61,361 nucleotides of DNA from Eubacterium limosum (GCA_959020865.1 CAUEUD010000001.1:1-61361), one strand, 5' to 3'. Shown: positions 17,410 through 26,164, counted from the first letter of the stretch. Notes: generated by a model from the letters alone, not told the origin. Numbers and translations are program-made.

Positions 17410-18349
17410 AGATCAGTTCCTGACTTTTTTTCTCAAAGGTTTTCTTATCTTCTGCCGCTTCTGACAAAAGTGTGTTGATAATCTGTGAGAAGGGCTTGAC
17501 TTCCTTACACATGGCCGCAACCTGGCCCATCATCAGAGAGCCGTTTTTCACATCGCCCTCCACAACCGCTTTTCTCAGGGAGCCCAGCGTCAGGCGCTCC
17601 ATTTCTTCCAGCTCAATCCCCTCGCGCTCGATTTTCAGATACTCTGTTGTCATGGCGTTTTTCAGAACGCGCACCGGCGCATTCAGGCTTCTGCCTGTCA
17701 CGACAGTATCACGGTCCTTTGCCTTGATCACTGCTTTTTTATAATTTTCGTGGATCGGGCATTCCTCCGCCAGAAGCAGGCAGGTCCCGATCTGAATCCC
17801 CTCTGCTCCCAGGCAAAGCGCAGCGTTCAGCTGTCTGCCGGAAGCGATGCCGCCGGCTGCGATCACAGGTACGTCCACTGCTGCGGCCACCTGCGGGACG
17901 AGGGACATCGTGGTAATATCGCCGATATGTCCGCCGGATTCGGTTCCTTCAGCAATGATGGCGTCCGCTCCGTTCTGTGCCAGCCGCTTGGCCAGTGCAA
18001 CGCTTGCCACCACTGGAAAAACTTTAACACCAGCCTCTTTCAGCGCGTCCAGATATTTGCCCGGATTTCCTGCGCCGGTAGTTACCGCCGCAACCTTTTC
18101 CTCGATTAAAACTGCCATGATATCATCGGAATAGGGGTTCATCAACATGACATTGACGCCAAAGGGCTTGTCGGTCAGCTCACGGCAGCGGCGGACTGCC
18201 GCGCGTGTTTCCTCACCCGTCATGGAACCGCTCGCGATGATGCCAAGACAGCCGGCGTTTGAGGCTACCGCCGCAAATTCCGGTGTGGCAATATTCGCCA
18301 TTGCCCCCTGGATGATGGGATATTTTATGTTCAGTAGTTGATTGATCAA
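17393..18349 (-). CDS. fabK: Enoyl-ACP reductase II FabK
   Basis: A 318-residue FMN-dependent enoyl-ACP reductase for the last step of each elongation cycle. The FabK signature EGTESGGHIGDITTMSLVPQV (catalytic-region His at about 143) and AAGGIASGRQLNAAL are clear. The start is the TTG at 18349, with AAGGAG seven bases upstream; no ATG fits. The insertion of a repeat copy between it and fabH (18391-18499) makes this the only gap larger than 50 bases inside the operon. Confidence 0.93.
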   Translation of the reverse strand: MINQLLNIKYPIIQGAMANIATPEFAAVASNAGCLGIIASGSMTGEETRAAVRRCRELTDKPFGVNVMLMNPYSDDIMAVLIEEKVAAVTTGAGNPGKYLDALKEAGVKVFPVVASVALAKRLAQNGADAIIAEGTESGGHIGDITTMSLVPQVAAAVDVPVIAAGGIASGRQLNAALCLGAEGIQIGTCLLLAEECPIHENYKKAVIKAKDRDTVVTGRSLNAPVRVLKNAMTTEYLKIEREGIELEEMERLTLGSLRKAVVEGDVKNGSLMMGQVAAMCKEVKPFSQIINTLLSEAAEDKKTFEKKSQELIYDTEC

Positions 18350-18390
18350 TTTTATACTCCTTGCTACTTTTTATGCATAACATTTATGAA

Positions 18391-18499
18391 TGGAAAATTG
18401 AAAATGGAGAATGAAAGAACAAATCGGCAGAACCGATTTGATTATAATCAAATTTGCGGTGCAAATTTGTCCCATAATTTTTCATTTTCAATTTTAAAT
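18391..18499. repeat. Intergenic cloverleaf repeat, copy A (divergent core)
   Basis: Imperfect terminal arms (AAAATTGAAAATGGA type on the left, its complement on the right ending inside the fabH stop codon) enclose two small hairpins: AAATCGG/CCGATTT and CAAATTTG/CAAATTTG. It has the arms and hairpin 1 type of the other copies but lacks the GCGGCC and GCAAAAG hairpins. Located between fabK and fabH. Confidence 0.7.
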
Positions 18500-19432
18500 T
18501 TCGATTAAAGCTCCAGCCCAGGTAAAGCCTGCGCCAAAGCCAGCCATGATCACCTTCATGCCGGGCTTCAGCAGGCCTTTTTCCGCCATCTCCGCATAGG
18601 CGATGGGAATGCTGGCAGAGGAGGTATTGCCGTAACGGTCAATGTTGACATAAACCTTGCTCCGGTCAATCCTGGCCTTTTTAGCCACATAGTCGATGAT
18701 GCGGATGTTTGCCTGGTGCGGGATGATCCAGTCAATGTCGGCGATGGTGAGGCCGGATTTTTCCAGAGCCCTGTCCACTGCCTCTGACATGGCTTTTGTT
18801 GCAAAGCGAAAAACCGCGTTGCCATCCATGGTTACCGGCCGGTGCACTGGCAGCGATTTTGTCTCCAGCGCCCCTGAGGAATCCCCTCTGGCTGCCGCAT
18901 AAAAACAGGACTGCCTGGCCGGGTCTGCCTTTAACACCATAGCTCCGGCGCCATCTCCGAAAAGCACACAGGTACTCCGGTCCTCCCAGTCCAGCACATT
19001 GGAAATCACCTCAGCCCCCACCACACAGGCATGGTTTATCTGTCCTGTTTCCAGCAGGGCTGAAGCCACATTCATGGCGTAGAGATAACCCGAACAGGCT
19101 GCGTTGACATCAAACGCCATCACCGGCAGTTCTTTTATCCCGAGCTTTTCCTGGATCAGGCAGGCGCAGGAGGGCGTGAAATTTTCCGGCGTAAAGGTCG
19201 CGGTGACAATACAGTCAATGTCCTCTGGTTTCAGCCCGGCACGCTCAATGGCTTTGGCTGCCGCCGCATATCCCAGATCCGAGGTGGTCTCATGCGCTGC
19301 GATAAAACGCGCGCCGATTCCGGTACGGCTCCTGATCCACTCGTCGCTGGTATCAACCCTCTTGGCCAGATCATCGTTGGTCACGCAGTTTTCCGGTACG
19401 GAAAAAGCGCTTGATAATATTTGTATTCCCAT
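18494..19432 (-). CDS. fabH: Beta-ketoacyl-ACP synthase III FabH
   Basis: A 312-residue initiating condensing enzyme joining acetyl-CoA (or a branched acyl-CoA) to malonyl-ACP. The Cys-His-Asn triad is Cys113 in NAACSGYLYA, His239 in IIPHQANIRI and Asn269 in RYGNTSSASI. The AGGAG ribosome site overlaps the accA stop, three bases away. Its own stop codon lies in the right arm of repeat copy A. Confidence 0.96.
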   Translation of the reverse strand: MGIQILSSAFSVPENCVTNDDLAKRVDTSDEWIRSRTGIGARFIAAHETTSDLGYAAAAKAIERAGLKPEDIDCIVTATFTPENFTPSCACLIQEKLGIKELPVMAFDVNAACSGYLYAMNVASALLETGQINHACVVGAEVISNVLDWEDRSTCVLFGDGAGAMVLKADPARQSCFYAAARGDSSGALETKSLPVHRPVTMDGNAVFRFATKAMSEAVDRALEKSGLTIADIDWIIPHQANIRIIDYVAKKARIDRSKVYVNIDRYGNTSSASIPIAYAEMAEKGLLKPGMKVIMAGFGAGFTWAGALIEI

Positions 19433-19434
19433 TG

Positions 19435-20241
19435 CTACGCTCCTATTTTTCGGAACTTTTCATAGCGTTCTGCTGTCAGCTCCATTGTCTTTTTCCGGCC
19501 CAACGCCTTGAGGTCACGCTCGATCAGAGCGTCCATCTGTGAGACGACGAAATCCACGCACTGCTCCACACCATCTGCCGGTTCACTGATGATTTCATCT
19601 ACAATGCCCTTGCGGTGCAGATCCTGGGCGGTAAGCTCCATGACTTCAGCTGCCTCCTGCACGCGTGAATCGTCCTTCCACAGGATACTCGCAAAGCCTT
19701 CGGGCGACAGCACCGAGTATACCGCATGCTCCATCATATAAATCCGGTCTGCCACACTCAGGGCCAAAGCGCCGCCGCTGCCGCCCTCACCGATAACCAG
19801 GCACAGCACCGGCACTCTGAGGTCTGAAAAAACTTTGAGACATTCGGCAATGGCCGAGGCCTGTCCTCGCTCCTCTGCTCCCCTGCCCGGGTAAGCGCCG
19901 GAGGTGTCCACAAAGGTGATGACTGGCCGTTTAAATTTTTCCGCCTGCTGTGCGAGCCGCAGTGCCTTTCGGTAGCCCTCCGGGTTCATCATTCCAAAGT
20001 TGCGGTCAAGGTTTTCCTGGAGGTTGGTTCCTTTATTCTGTGCCAGAATGGTAACCGGCTGGCCGTGAAAAAAGCCAACGCCCGCCAGAAGCGCCTGATC
20101 ATCACCATACAGACGATCGCCGTGCAGCTCCATAAAGCCGTCAAAGAGCGCGTCTATATAGGCCTGAGCGCGGGTGCGTTCCGGCCGTCTGGCCATCATC
20201 ACCTTGTCCCAGGCCGTCCATTCTTTGTTTTCTTCTGTCAT
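19435..20241 (-). CDS. accA: Acetyl-CoA carboxylase carboxyltransferase alpha subunit
   Basis: A 268-residue crotonase-fold subunit that, with AccD, moves the carboxyl group from biotin to acetyl-CoA. FVDTSGAYPGRGAEERGQ and IGEGGSGGALA are the AccA signatures. It shares one base with the accD stop (TGATG), so expression is coupled one-to-one with its partner. It lacks the long N-terminal helical extension of E. coli AccA (319 residues), which is normal for Firmicutes. Confidence 0.96.
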   Translation of the reverse strand: MTEENKEWTAWDKVMMARRPERTRAQAYIDALFDGFMELHGDRLYGDDQALLAGVGFFHGQPVTILAQNKGTNLQENLDRNFGMMNPEGYRKALRLAQQAEKFKRPVITFVDTSGAYPGRGAEERGQASAIAECLKVFSDLRVPVLCLVIGEGGSGGALALSVADRIYMMEHAVYSVLSPEGFASILWKDDSRVQEAAEVMELTAQDLHRKGIVDEIISEPADGVEQCVDFVVSQMDALIERDLKALGRKKTMELTAERYEKFRKIGA

Positions 20242-21110
20242 CAGCCTCTCCTCTCATGAAGAACCAGCAGCTTTTCGATGGTTGATTTCATCTGGCTGCG
20301 GTGCACAATGGCGTCAATGGCGCCCTTTTCCAGCAAAAACTCTGCCTTCTGGAAATTCTCCGGAAGCTTTTCCTTGATGGTATTCTCAATCACACGCTTG
20401 CCCGCAAAGCCGATAAGGCTGTCCGGCTCAGCGATGAGAATATCCCCGAGCGTCGCAAAGCTGGCGCTGACGCCTCCGGTGGTCGGATTGGTCAGAACAC
20501 TCAGGTAAAAACCGCCGGCTTCTGAAAAACGTTCAAGGGCCGCGCTGGTTTTAACCATCTGCATAAGGGAGACAATTCCTTCCTGCATCCGCGCGCCGCC
20601 GGAGGCGCAGAAGATCACAAGGGGGAGTCTCTTTTTAGTGGCAAGCTCGATCAGGCGTGTAATCCGTTCGCCAACGGCACTGCCCATGCTGGCCATCATA
20701 AAACGGCTGTCCATGACAGCCACAGCTGTCTTTTTGCCTCCAATTTTTCCAATGCCGGTCAGCACTGCCTCAGACATGCCTGTCTGGCGCTGGCAGGAAT
20801 CAATTTTCTCTGTATAGCCTGGAAAAGCGTCGGTATCCGGGTTGACCAGATTTTTATCAATGGCTGAAAAGCTCCCTCTGTCACAGATCTGGCGCACTCT
20901 CTCTCTGGCGCTGAGCTTGTAGTGATAGCCGCATTCAGGGCAGACATACAGGTCATGCATCAGCGATTCGGAGGGGGTACTTGCCTTGCACTTCGGGCAG
21001 GTAATAAACACGTTGTCCGGTATGTCGCGGCCCTGCTTGTCCTTGATGGCGTGGCGCAGTGTCTTGAACAGCGTCAGCTTGTTTTTTCTTTCCTTAAACG
21101 ATTGTTCCAT
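20241..21110 (-). CDS. accD: Acetyl-CoA carboxylase carboxyltransferase beta subunit
   Basis: A 289-residue partner of AccA. The N-terminal zinc ribbon has Cys38, 41, 57 and 60 (ITCPKC and YVCPEC). The crotonase part shows CASGGARMQEG and NPTTGGVSASFA, forming oxyanion-hole and CoA sites. It overlaps accC by 17 bases. Confidence 0.96.
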   Translation of the reverse strand: MEQSFKERKNKLTLFKTLRHAIKDKQGRDIPDNVFITCPKCKASTPSESLMHDLYVCPECGYHYKLSARERVRQICDRGSFSAIDKNLVNPDTDAFPGYTEKIDSCQRQTGMSEAVLTGIGKIGGKKTAVAVMDSRFMMASMGSAVGERITRLIELATKKRLPLVIFCASGGARMQEGIVSLMQMVKTSAALERFSEAGGFYLSVLTNPTTGGVSASFATLGDILIAEPDSLIGFAGKRVIENTIKEKLPENFQKAEFLLEKGAIDAIVHRSQMKSTIEKLLVLHERRG

Positions 21111-22458
21111 TATCCTTCAGCTCCTGTACAAAGGTATCGACATAGCCGGTGTCAAAGCGGCCCTTGATAAATTCCGGCTCGTGCATCAGCACATACAAAA
21201 ATTCCACATTGTTGGGAACACCCTCAACGATCAGCTCTTCCAAAGCGATCCGCATTTTCTTAATGGCCTCCAAACGGGATTCACCGTTTGTGATGCATTT
21301 TAAAATCATGGAATCGTAATAGGGCGGAATGTCATAGCCGTTGTAGATGGCTGTGTCCACACGCACACCTCTGCCTCCCGGAAGATTCAAAAAGCTGATA
21401 TGTCCCGGTCTTGGGGCAAAATCCGCGCTCACATCCTCGGCGTTGATCCGGCATTCGATGGCGTGGCCCAGACAGCGGATATCCTCCTGCTTCAGGTTAC
21501 ACTTCTTCTTATCCGCAATGCGGATCTGCTGCTTGATCAGGTCGATGCCTGTGATCATTTCGCTGATGGTGTGCTCAACCTGTATGCGGGTGTTCATTTC
21601 CATAAAGTAATAACGCTCTGCGCCGTCCCACAGAAATTCAATGGTTCCAACGCTGTTGTAGCCCACGTGGCGGCTGGCCTTGACCGCATCGGCGGTCATG
21701 GCCTCCCGTATCTTTTCCGGAAGACAGCAGCAGGGTGCTTCCTCAACAATTTTCTGGTTACGGCGCTGAAGCGAGCAGTCCCGCTCAAAAAGATGCAGGA
21801 CATTGCCGTAATGGTCTGCCAGAAGCTGTACCTCGATATGCTTGGCGCTCTGCACGACCTTTTCGACATAGACGCCGTCGTCGCCAAAGGCTGTCCTCGC
21901 CTCTGCCCGGGCTGTGGTATAGGCGTCAATAAAATCCTCCTCGGATTCTGCGACGCGCATACCGCGTCCCCCGCCGCCGCTTCTGGCTTTAATGAGCACT
22001 GGAAACCCAATGTCCCTGGCGACCTGAAAGGCCTCGTCCAGCTCTGCCACACCTCTGGAACCGGGAATAACAGGCACTCCTGCCTCAATCATGGTCTCCT
22101 TGGCTCTTGCCTTGTTGCCCATCATCTCGATGACATCGGCGTCCGGGCCAATAAAAATAAGCCCGCATTGTTCAACCAGACGCGCAAAGGCTGGATTTTC
22201 AGAGAGAAACCCAAAGCCCGGATGGATCGCATCGCAGCCGGTGAGACAGGCGGCGCTTAAAATACGCTGCATATTCAGATAACTTTCATCAGATCTCGGA
22301 CCGCCGATGCACACCGCCTTGGTGGCGTACTGTACATGCAGCGCGTCCTTGTCTGCTGTCGAATAAATCGCCACCGTTTCGATGCCCATTTCCTTGCAGG
22401 TCCGAATAATCCGGACGGCGATCTCTCCGCGATTGGCGATTAAAATACGTTCAATCAT
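21094..22458 (-). CDS. accC: Biotin carboxylase subunit of acetyl-CoA carboxylase
   Basis: A 454-residue ATP-grasp enzyme that carboxylates biotin on AccB. ILIANRGEIAVRIIR opens the protein, KARSGGGGRGMR is the glycine-rich ATP loop and FMEMNTRIQVEHTISE holds the catalytic residues. I use the ATG at 22458 (GGAGAGG upstream), which overlaps the accB stop as ATGA; an in-frame start at 22476 lies inside accB and lacks a better site. Confidence 0.95.
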   Translation of the reverse strand: MIERILIANRGEIAVRIIRTCKEMGIETVAIYSTADKDALHVQYATKAVCIGGPRSDESYLNMQRILSAACLTGCDAIHPGFGFLSENPAFARLVEQCGLIFIGPDADVIEMMGNKARAKETMIEAGVPVIPGSRGVAELDEAFQVARDIGFPVLIKARSGGGGRGMRVAESEEDFIDAYTTARAEARTAFGDDGVYVEKVVQSAKHIEVQLLADHYGNVLHLFERDCSLQRRNQKIVEEAPCCCLPEKIREAMTADAVKASRHVGYNSVGTIEFLWDGAERYYFMEMNTRIQVEHTISEMITGIDLIKQQIRIADKKKCNLKQEDIRCLGHAIECRINAEDVSADFAPRPGHISFLNLPGGRGVRVDTAIYNGYDIPPYYDSMILKCITNGESRLEAIKKMRIALEELIVEGVPNNVEFLYVLMHEPEFIKGRFDTGYVDTFVQELKDNGTIV

Positions 22459-22904
22459 TGGGCCTCTCCAATACAAATGATTTTTTCATCATATTCCACC
22501 ATGGTTTCATTTTCGACATTGATGGCTGTAATGACGCCGTCGCGGTCGCTGCGGATTTCATTCATCATCTTCATGGCCTCAATAATGCACAGAAGGTCTC
22601 CCTTCCTGACGGTATCCCCTGCCTTTACCAGCGGTTCGCCGTCTTTGATGTTGGAACGGTAAAAGGTACCCACCAGAGGCGATTTCACCCAATGGCCCTT
22701 GGCTTCCTCGCAGACTTCAGCCGCACTGGCATCCGGCACTGCCTCTGGAACCATTGTCTGTTTAACAGCCGGCACAGCGGCCACGACGGCGCTCTCTGTT
22801 CCTTTTTCTAATTTTATGGTAACGTCCCCGCTCTGCAGCTCCATTTTTGAAAGGGCGGAACTGTCAAAGATCTGGACTATTTTTTCAAGTTCGTTAATGT
22901 TCAT
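22455..22904 (-). CDS. accB: Biotin carboxyl carrier protein
   Basis: A 149-residue carrier whose C-terminal biotinyl domain holds Lys112 in the EAMKMMNEI motif, the residue biotinylated by BirA. The first 35 residues form the helical part that contacts AccC, followed by an Ala/Val/Pro-rich linker (about 37-65). It lies between acpP and accC in the operon and is coupled to accC by a four-base overlap. Confidence 0.95.
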   Translation of the reverse strand: MNINELEKIVQIFDSSALSKMELQSGDVTIKLEKGTESAVVAAVPAVKQTMVPEAVPDASAAEVCEEAKGHWVKSPLVGTFYRSNIKDGEPLVKAGDTVRKGDLLCIIEAMKMMNEIRSDRDGVITAINVENETMVEYDEKIICIGEAQ

Positions 22905-22949
22905 CCGTTTACCTGCCTGTGAGTGCCGGGGAGCTTGCTCCCCAGCCCC

Positions 22950-23171
22950 TTATTTATTTTCAACGATATTCAGAATATCCTGAACCGTTTTTAAATTTGC
23001 CAATGCGTCGTCTTCGATACGGATATCAAATGCGTTTTCAAGTTCCATGGCCAGTTCAACGGCAGATAAAGAGTCAATGCCGAGGTCTTCCTGCAATTTT
23101 GCTTCAGGTACAATTAAGTCCTCATCTACATTGATCGCTTCTACAATAATTTCTTTAACCTGTTCTAACAC
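22950..23171 (-). CDS. acpP: Acyl carrier protein
   Basis: A 73-residue acidic helical protein. Ser34 in DLGIDSLSAVEL receives the 4'-phosphopantetheine arm that carries growing acyl chains. The start is GTG at 23171, with AAGGAGG eight bases upstream. It is the first gene of the 10-kb fatty-acid operon. AcpS, which modifies it, is not in the window. Confidence 0.96.
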   Translation of the reverse strand: MLEQVKEIIVEAINVDEDLIVPEAKLQEDLGIDSLSAVELAMELENAFDIRIEDDALANLKTVQDILNIVENK

Positions 23172-23190
23172 AATTACGTCCTCCTTAAAA

Positions 23191-23235
23191 TTACTTACAG
23201 GTTAAAAGTATATCCGAAATGTTTTCAATTGTAAA
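23191..23235 (-). promoter_or_regulatory. Promoter of the fatty-acid synthesis operon
   Basis: On the minus strand: TTTACA (23230-23235), 17-base spacer, TATACT (23207-23212). Between the -10 and the ribosome site lies a weak dyad TTAACCTGTAAGTAA (23191-23205) that could be an operator, but it does not match the FapR or FabT consensus well. The region 23213-23323 holds no other recognised signal. Confidence 0.7.
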
Positions 23236-23323
23236 TAGTTTTATATTAAAATATTTTGAGGTTACGATTTCATTCTTGTTTCTTAAATACTTTTAAGATA
23301 AAACAATACCGCGCCCCCCTTTT

Positions 23324-24814
23324 TCAGCTCAGCGACACCACCTTTGTCGCCACATTTTCCATAAACATCCGGTCATGCTCCACAAAGAGCATGGTCGGCT
23401 CATACTGACAGATCAAATGCTCGATCTGAATTCGGGACAGCACATCAATAAAGTTCAGCGGCTCGTCCCAGATATAGAGATGAGCCGGTTTGCACAGGCT
23501 TGCTGCCAGCAGCACCTTCTTTTTCTGACCGCTGCTGTAATCCTCAAGGCGTTTGTCAAACTGCTCTCTTGAAAAACCCAGCTTTCTGAGGACCGCCTTG
23601 AGCAGGCTCTCGTCAAGGCTGTTTTCACGAATATAATTTCTCAGGCTCCCGGCCAGAAAGGAGGTGTCCTGGGAAACGTAAGAGTATTCAAGATTTGTTC
23701 CAATGATGAGATCTCCGCTGTGGCAGATTTTCTCACCCAAAACCGCTTTCAGGATACTGGATTTTCCACATCCGTTTTTACCGCTGAGGGCCACCCGGTC
23801 GCCACGGTTCACCTCAAAGCTGACATCCTCAAAAACCGCTGTGCCATCGTAGGTGATGGACAGCCCTCTGGCTTCGATCAGCCTGTTTTTAGGATAGCTC
23901 AGATTTTTGATGGCAAGTTCATCGGCCTGGTCAATGTTTTTCAGCAGCTTTGACTTTTCCTCAATGGCTTTTTCCTTTCTCGCCTCTGTAACCTTTGAGC
24001 GCTTCATCATTTTTGCGGCCTTATGCCCCACGTAGCCACGGTCTGGCTTCAGACCTGCCACGAGCTTTCGGCTCGCGCCTTTCTTTGTTTTCTCCACAGC
24101 GTCCGTCCATCCGGCGGTCCGTCTGGCTGCTGTGGTCATTTTCGCAATTTCTTTTTTCAGCTTTTCATTTTCTCCCAGCTCGTACTGGTCCTGTCGCTCT
24201 TTATTCTGCACCCATGATGTGTAATTTCCCCGCTGCACCTCAATATCTGTATTGTTAATGGACAGAATATGGTCCACGCACTGGTCCAGAAAATAGCGGT
24301 CATGGGAGACCAGAATAAACCCACGCTTGGTGTTCAGGTACTGTCCCACCAGCTCTCTTGACGCCATATCCAGATGATTGGTGGGCTCATCAATGAGCAG
24401 GAACTGGTTTTCTCTCAGAAAGAGAACCGCCAGCAGCACCTTGGTCTGTTCTCCATCGCTTAAAGTGTCAAAGGGCCGGTACAGGACATCGTAGTCAACC
24501 TCCAGCATGGAGAGCTCTCTCTGGAGCTCCCAGAACGCGTAATTTCCGCTCAGTGAATCCACCACATCGATGGTATTCCACTCTCTCTGCTCAACCTTAA
24601 AGGGAAAATAAGAAAAATCAACCGACGCGGCAATGGTACCGCTGTATTCATACTGGCCCATCAAAAGCTTTAAAAAAGTAGTCTTCCCTTTACCGTTGCG
24701 CCCGGTAAAGCCCAGCTTCCAGTTGGTGTCAAGCTGAAAGGACACTTTTTCAAAAATCGTATCGTAGCTTCCGTCGTAGCCAAAAGTCAGATTTGATACA
24801 TTTATTAAAGACAT
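23324..24814 (-). CDS. ABC-F ribosome-protection-type ATPase
   Basis: A 496-residue soluble protein with two ABC domains and no membrane part. Walker A motifs are GRNGKGKTT and GKNGCGKSS, with signatures LSDGEQTKVLLAV and YSSGQKKKVLLAA and Walker B boxes LLIDEPTNHLD and YIWDEPLNFID. The long charged linker between the domains (about 230-320) is where antibiotic-resistance ABC-F proteins reach the ribosome. The N-terminal pattern (FDTNWKLG type) resembles the Lsa/CplR/VmlR group. The ATG at 24814 has GGAGG six bases upstream; the reading frame extends further 5' only through the leader. The leader structure supports drug-induced expression. Which drug is unknown. Confidence 0.88.
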   Translation of the reverse strand: MSLINVSNLTFGYDGSYDTIFEKVSFQLDTNWKLGFTGRNGKGKTTFLKLLMGQYEYSGTIAASVDFSYFPFKVEQREWNTIDVVDSLSGNYAFWELQRELSMLEVDYDVLYRPFDTLSDGEQTKVLLAVLFLRENQFLLIDEPTNHLDMASRELVGQYLNTKRGFILVSHDRYFLDQCVDHILSINNTDIEVQRGNYTSWVQNKERQDQYELGENEKLKKEIAKMTTAARRTAGWTDAVEKTKKGASRKLVAGLKPDRGYVGHKAAKMMKRSKVTEARKEKAIEEKSKLLKNIDQADELAIKNLSYPKNRLIEARGLSITYDGTAVFEDVSFEVNRGDRVALSGKNGCGKSSILKAVLGEKICHSGDLIIGTNLEYSYVSQDTSFLAGSLRNYIRENSLDESLLKAVLRKLGFSREQFDKRLEDYSSGQKKKVLLAASLCKPAHLYIWDEPLNFIDVLSRIQIEHLICQYEPTMLFVEHDRMFMENVATKVVSLS

Positions 24815-24856
24815 ACTTAACCTCCTGATAAAAAGGATCACATGCTGCCGTGAAAG

Positions 24857-24890
24857 CCTTTCTCTGCAGCATGCGTTCGTTTCGTTACCG
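24857..24890 (-). promoter_or_regulatory. Leader hairpin downstream of the attenuator
   Basis: On the minus strand CATGCTGC pairs with GCAGCATG about 30 bases before the ABC-F start, with an internal GAAAG/CTTTC helix. It could add translational control or stabilise the 5' end after processing. Approximate ends. Confidence 0.45.
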
Positions 24891-24935
24891 CTCATCCGCC
24901 AACGCTTCTTACTCGCCGGCAAATTTGGACGAAAC

Positions 24936-24973
24936 GTCAAAAAACCGCAAGAAAGCATAACCTTCTTGCGGTT
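24936..24973 (-). terminator. Attenuator terminator in the ABC-F leader
   Basis: A perfect 11-bp stem AACCGCAAGAA/TTCTTGCGGTT with a nine-base loop and TTTTTTGAC on the minus strand. It lies about 190 bases after the leader peptide and 120 before the ABC-F start, so the gene is read only when termination is avoided. Confidence 0.88.
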
Positions 24974-25077
24974 CAAAAAATGCGCAGATGTCGTCAGGAA
25001 AGTATCCTGACATACCGAGACGGGCAGAATTTGTCTGTCTCCTCTGTCTATATTTTATGAGCGATCAGATCGTTATC

Positions 25078-25153
25078 TTTCTTGCTGAAGCACACCAAAA
25101 AGACCCGGCAAAGCGGACTGGTACACTTCCATATTAAAATACTCAGCAAGAAA
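25078..25153 (-). promoter_or_regulatory. Leader-peptide sequestering helix (anti-antiterminator)
   Basis: The last codons of the leader peptide (25143-25153) pair perfectly over 11 bases with 25078-25088. The second strand contains GCAAGAA, which can also pair with TTCTTGC of the terminator's 3' arm. A ribosome stalled on the leader peptide would free it to disrupt the terminator. Confidence 0.7.
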
Positions 25154-25163
25154 AATTGCGCAT
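25143..25163 (-). CDS. Six-codon leader peptide upstream of the ABC-F gene
   Basis: A tiny reading frame encoding MRNFSC then TGA. AGGAG lies eight bases before the ATG, and the transcript begins at a consensus promoter about 30 bases upstream. It ends inside one strand of a long-range helix that also controls a terminator. This is the arrangement of ribosome-mediated attenuation upstream of resistance ABC-F and Erm genes, where a drug-stalled ribosome changes the RNA fold. Function is inferred from layout; the peptide sequence matches no leader I know. Confidence 0.72.
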   Translation of the reverse strand: MRNFSC

Positions 25164-25199
25164 CTTCACATCTCCTGTTCTCTTTTAGATTTCGAAGTC

Positions 25200-25228
25200 A
25201 TTATAACAGCATTTCGGGCTGCTGTCAA
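25200..25228 (-). promoter_or_regulatory. Consensus promoter of the ABC-F leader
   Basis: Perfect TTGACA (25223-25228), 17-base spacer and perfect TATAAT (25200-25205) on the minus strand, just after the amidohydrolase stop at 25238. Such a strong promoter before an attenuator fits constant transcription with conditional read-through. Confidence 0.92.
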
Positions 25229-25237
25229 CACGGTCTG

Positions 25238-26044
25238 TCAAATGCCAATAAGCCTTTCGGCGTTTTCGTGAAAAATCTGCTCCCTTTCATCCCGGGTCAG
25301 ACCCACTGCCTCAAAAAATGCCAGATCTTTGGCCGCGTCTCCCCAGGGGTTATCAGTGGCAAAGATAAACCGTTCGGCGCCGTAGATGTCGATCAGACGT
25401 CTGTAGGCTTCAGGGGCAAAGGTATAGGAGGCAATGGCCGTATCAAAGGTTACGTTGGGGGTATCCAGATAAATATCCTGCGGCGGATTGCCAAAGTACA
25501 GACCGCCGGTGTGGGCAGCGATAATGGTCAGCTCTGGAAATTCCCGGGCCATTTCCACCACGGCCTCTGGCGTGGCATGGATGCAGCCGGGTGAGATGGG
25601 GTCATATCCGGTATGAAAGACAACCGGCAGCTTTCGGTCACTGATGGCCTGGTACATCGGGTACAGCCGCTTTTCATTGATGAAAAATCCCTGGTAATCG
25701 GGGTGGAGCTTTATGCCGTGAAATCCCATTTCCACAATGCGGCTAAGCTCTTCAATATAGTCCGGCGCGTCGGGATGGATGGTGCCAAAGCTGATAAACG
25801 CATCGCTGTGATTCTGGACATAGGCCGCAAAATCGTTGACGCTTTTCTGCTGGTGCGGGTTGGTAGCGATGGGCAGCATGACGCCCAGATCAACGCCCCA
25901 TTCCTTCATATTTTTTTCTGCACAGCCCAGGCTCCCGTCGCCATAATAGGTCAGATGGTGGTTGGGGTCGGTCTTTGCCAGCTTTTCAATGGTTTTCGGG
26001 CAAAGTTTGTCCGGAAACAGATGGACATGTGTATCTATTAACAT
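25238..26044 (-). CDS. Amidohydrolase-2 family TIM-barrel hydrolase/decarboxylase
   Basis: A 268-residue metal-dependent hydrolase. The N-terminal DTHVHLFP supplies the first two metal His; PVVFHTGYD and TIIAAHTGG give later His; FIFATDNPWGD has the barrel-end Asp. This pattern is the amidohydrolase-2 group, which includes decarboxylases of aromatic acids and lactone-type hydrolases. Start at 26044 because GAGGTG lies upstream and overlaps the alternative GTG at 26053. Divergent from the alcohol dehydrogenase gene. Substrate unknown. Confidence 0.85.
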   Translation of the reverse strand: MLIDTHVHLFPDKLCPKTIEKLAKTDPNHHLTYYGDGSLGCAEKNMKEWGVDLGVMLPIATNPHQQKSVNDFAAYVQNHSDAFISFGTIHPDAPDYIEELSRIVEMGFHGIKLHPDYQGFFINEKRLYPMYQAISDRKLPVVFHTGYDPISPGCIHATPEAVVEMAREFPELTIIAAHTGGLYFGNPPQDIYLDTPNVTFDTAIASYTFAPEAYRRLIDIYGAERFIFATDNPWGDAAKDLAFFEAVGLTRDEREQIFHENAERLIGI

Positions 26045-26135
26045 AACTTTCACCTCTGCTAATCTTTTCTACCTATTATAACCTTGATTTTTCCTTGCTG
26101 CAATCCCAATATTTTTAACAGTTTTTCAATTCTCC

Positions 26136-26164
26136 TTGACCCGCACACTTTTAGCGTTTAAAAT
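26136..26164 (+). promoter_or_regulatory. Promoter of the iron alcohol dehydrogenase gene
   Basis: TTGACC (26136-26141), 17-base spacer, TAAAAT (26159-26164). The ribosome site AAGGAG at 26182-26187 then sits eight bases before the ATG at 26196. Confidence 0.75.
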
